The translations under genes were made by a program, and so were the position numbers. Below, in pieces: positions 63,260 through 64,000 of a DNA stretch of 64,000 bases (position 1 is its first letter; every line of letters begins with the position of its first letter). The stretch is taken from NCBI RefSeq assembly GCF_010093535.1, contig NW_022985166.1:812455-876454 (forward strand). The letters are read 5' to 3'. Under the pieces are notes generated by a model, which was not told the DNA's origin, did not search any database, and saw only the letters and a program-made list of their open reading frames with translations. This stretch comes from Lindgomyces ingoldianus. Its lineage: Eukaryota; Ascomycota; Dothideomycetes; Pleosporales; Lindgomycetaceae.

Positions 63260-64000
63260 TTAGTAGGTACTTGTCAGCGTGTCTGGGTGCTCCTTTCCTG
63301 GCACCTTCTCGCGCAGCGCTAGCACTTCTTGATGTATCTTCTCCGCCTCTGCGTATTTCCCCTGCCCGCTTAGTGCTAATGCCATATTGTTTATGCTCGT
63401 CAGCGTGTCTGGGTGCTCCTTTCCTAGCACCTTCTCGCGCAGTGCCAGCACTTCTTGATGGATCTTCTCCGCCTCCACGTACTTCCCCTGCCCGCTCAGT
63501 GCCACTGCCACCTCGTTCATGCTCGTCAGCGTGCGTGGGTGCCCCTTTCCTAGCACCTTCTCGCGCAGTGCTAGTACTTCTCGATGCATCTTCTCCGCCT
63601 CCACGTACTTCCCCTGCCCGCTCAGTGCCAATGCCACATTGTTCATGCTCGTCAGCGTGTCTGGGTGCTCCTTTCCTAACACCTTCTCGCACAGTGCTAG
63701 TTCTTCTCGGTGGATCTTCTCCGCCTCCACGTACTTCCCCTGCCCGCTTAGTGTCCATGCCACATTGTTCATGCTCGTTAGCGTATCTGGGTGCCCCTTT
63801 CCTAGCACCTTCTCGCACAGTGCCAGCTCTTCTCGATGCATCTTCTCCGCCTCCGCCCACTTCCCCTGCCTGCTCAGTGCTACTGCCACCTCATTCATAC
63901 TCGCCAGAGTGTCTGGGTGCTCCTTTCCTAGCACCTTCTCGCACAGTGCTAGCACTTCTCGATACATCTTCTCTGCCTCTGCGTACTTCCCCTGCCCACT
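63260..64000 (-). CDS. 3' part of a TPR-repeat protein (kinesin light chain-type TPRs), runs off the window
   Basis: The minus-strand frame is open from the window's right edge to a stop at 63260. It consists of about six 42-residue tetratricopeptide units of the kinesin-light-chain/TPR_10-12 type, each like SGQGKYVEAEKMHREVLALR followed by EKVLGKEHPDTLTSMNNVAL. In fungi such arrays usually form the C-terminal sensor of NLR-like proteins (for example NB-ARC-TPR or patatin-NB-ARC-TPR). The upstream domains lie outside the window, so that is inference. The last unit breaks off abruptly after TLTS with TY-stop, which may be the natural end or a truncation. Confidence 0.8.
   Translation of the reverse strand, partial: SGQGKYAEAEKMYREVLALCEKVLGKEHPDTLASMNEVAVALSRQGKWAEAEKMHREELALCEKVLGKGHPDTLTSMNNVAWTLSGQGKYVEAEKIHREELALCEKVLGKEHPDTLTSMNNVALALSGQGKYVEAEKMHREVLALREKVLGKGHPRTLTSMNEVAVALSGQGKYVEAEKIHQEVLALREKVLGKEHPDTLTSINNMALALSGQGKYAEAEKIHQEVLALREKVPGKEHPDTLTSTY
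63272..64000 (-). repeat. 126-bp tandem repeat array (TPR units)
   Basis: The unit starting GTCAGCGTGTCTGGGTGCTCC recurs every 126 bp (for example 63272 and 63398) with few differences between copies, mostly in the two or three variable codons per unit. The array continues past 64000. Because the period is a multiple of three, a second minus-strand frame is also open across the array. Confidence 0.9.

Noticed and set aside
63201..63860. Second open minus-strand frame (Gly/Glu/Arg-rich) across the TPR array
   Set aside because: It is a by-product of a 126-bp repeat, whose period is a multiple of three. The other frame gives canonical TPR motifs.
63272..64000. Regular array considered as a CRISPR-like repeat
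   Set aside because: The repeats are contiguous, coding and without spacers.

Overview
The window is nuclear DNA of a filamentous ascomycete (Pezizomycotina; Leotiomycetes is my best guess, low confidence). Genes have short introns of about 45-60 bp with GT..CTRAY..YAG signals. They include a class I/II chitin synthase, Snf1, Tom70, a gamma-tubulin complex subunit, a DUF3455 secreted protein and fungus-type NLR and transposon remnants. Introns were placed by eye from splice signals, frame continuity and family similarity; none was checked against transcripts. No tRNA, rRNA or CRISPR array was seen.

Region 1 (about 2.7-32.7 kb) is mostly housekeeping. In order it holds gamma-tubulin complex component 3 (+), a small His-rich secreted protein (-), an 11-knuckle CCHC zinc-finger protein (-), chitin synthase (-), low-molecular-weight tyrosine phosphatase (-), a probable mitochondrial conserved protein (-), a Dal5-type MFS permease (+), the Snf1/AMPK catalytic subunit (+), the mitochondrial import receptor Tom70 (-) and a PLP-dependent aminodeoxychorismate lyase (+). 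A dead SesA-NACHT-ankyrin NLR gene lies between Snf1 and Tom70 (23.8-27.3 kb).

Region 2 (about 32.7-42.8 kb) is sparse. It has a decayed unknown gene, a SAM-dependent methyltransferase (-), a DUF3455 secreted protein (-) and long empty stretches with short dyad repeats.

Region 3 (about 42.8-64 kb) is accessory. Its centrepiece is a divergent pair sharing a 653-bp promoter. One gene encodes a HeLo-domain protein with a kinase-like domain lacking the catalytic HRD and DFG aspartates. The other encodes a large protein with an apparently active kinase, ankyrin repeats and a Pro/Ser-rich tail. The layout recalls an MLKL/RIPK3-type executioner and kinase, and could be a fungal cell-death or incompatibility module (inference). 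Next come a cytochrome P450 with an apparently broken splice acceptor, an MFS exporter, a frameshifted STAND N-terminal fragment, AT-rich blocks, a decayed unknown gene, a pogo/Fot1-type transposase riddled with nonsense codons (several of the C-to-T type made by repeat-induced point mutation), and the 3' end of a gene with nearly identical 42-residue TPR repeats that runs off the right edge.
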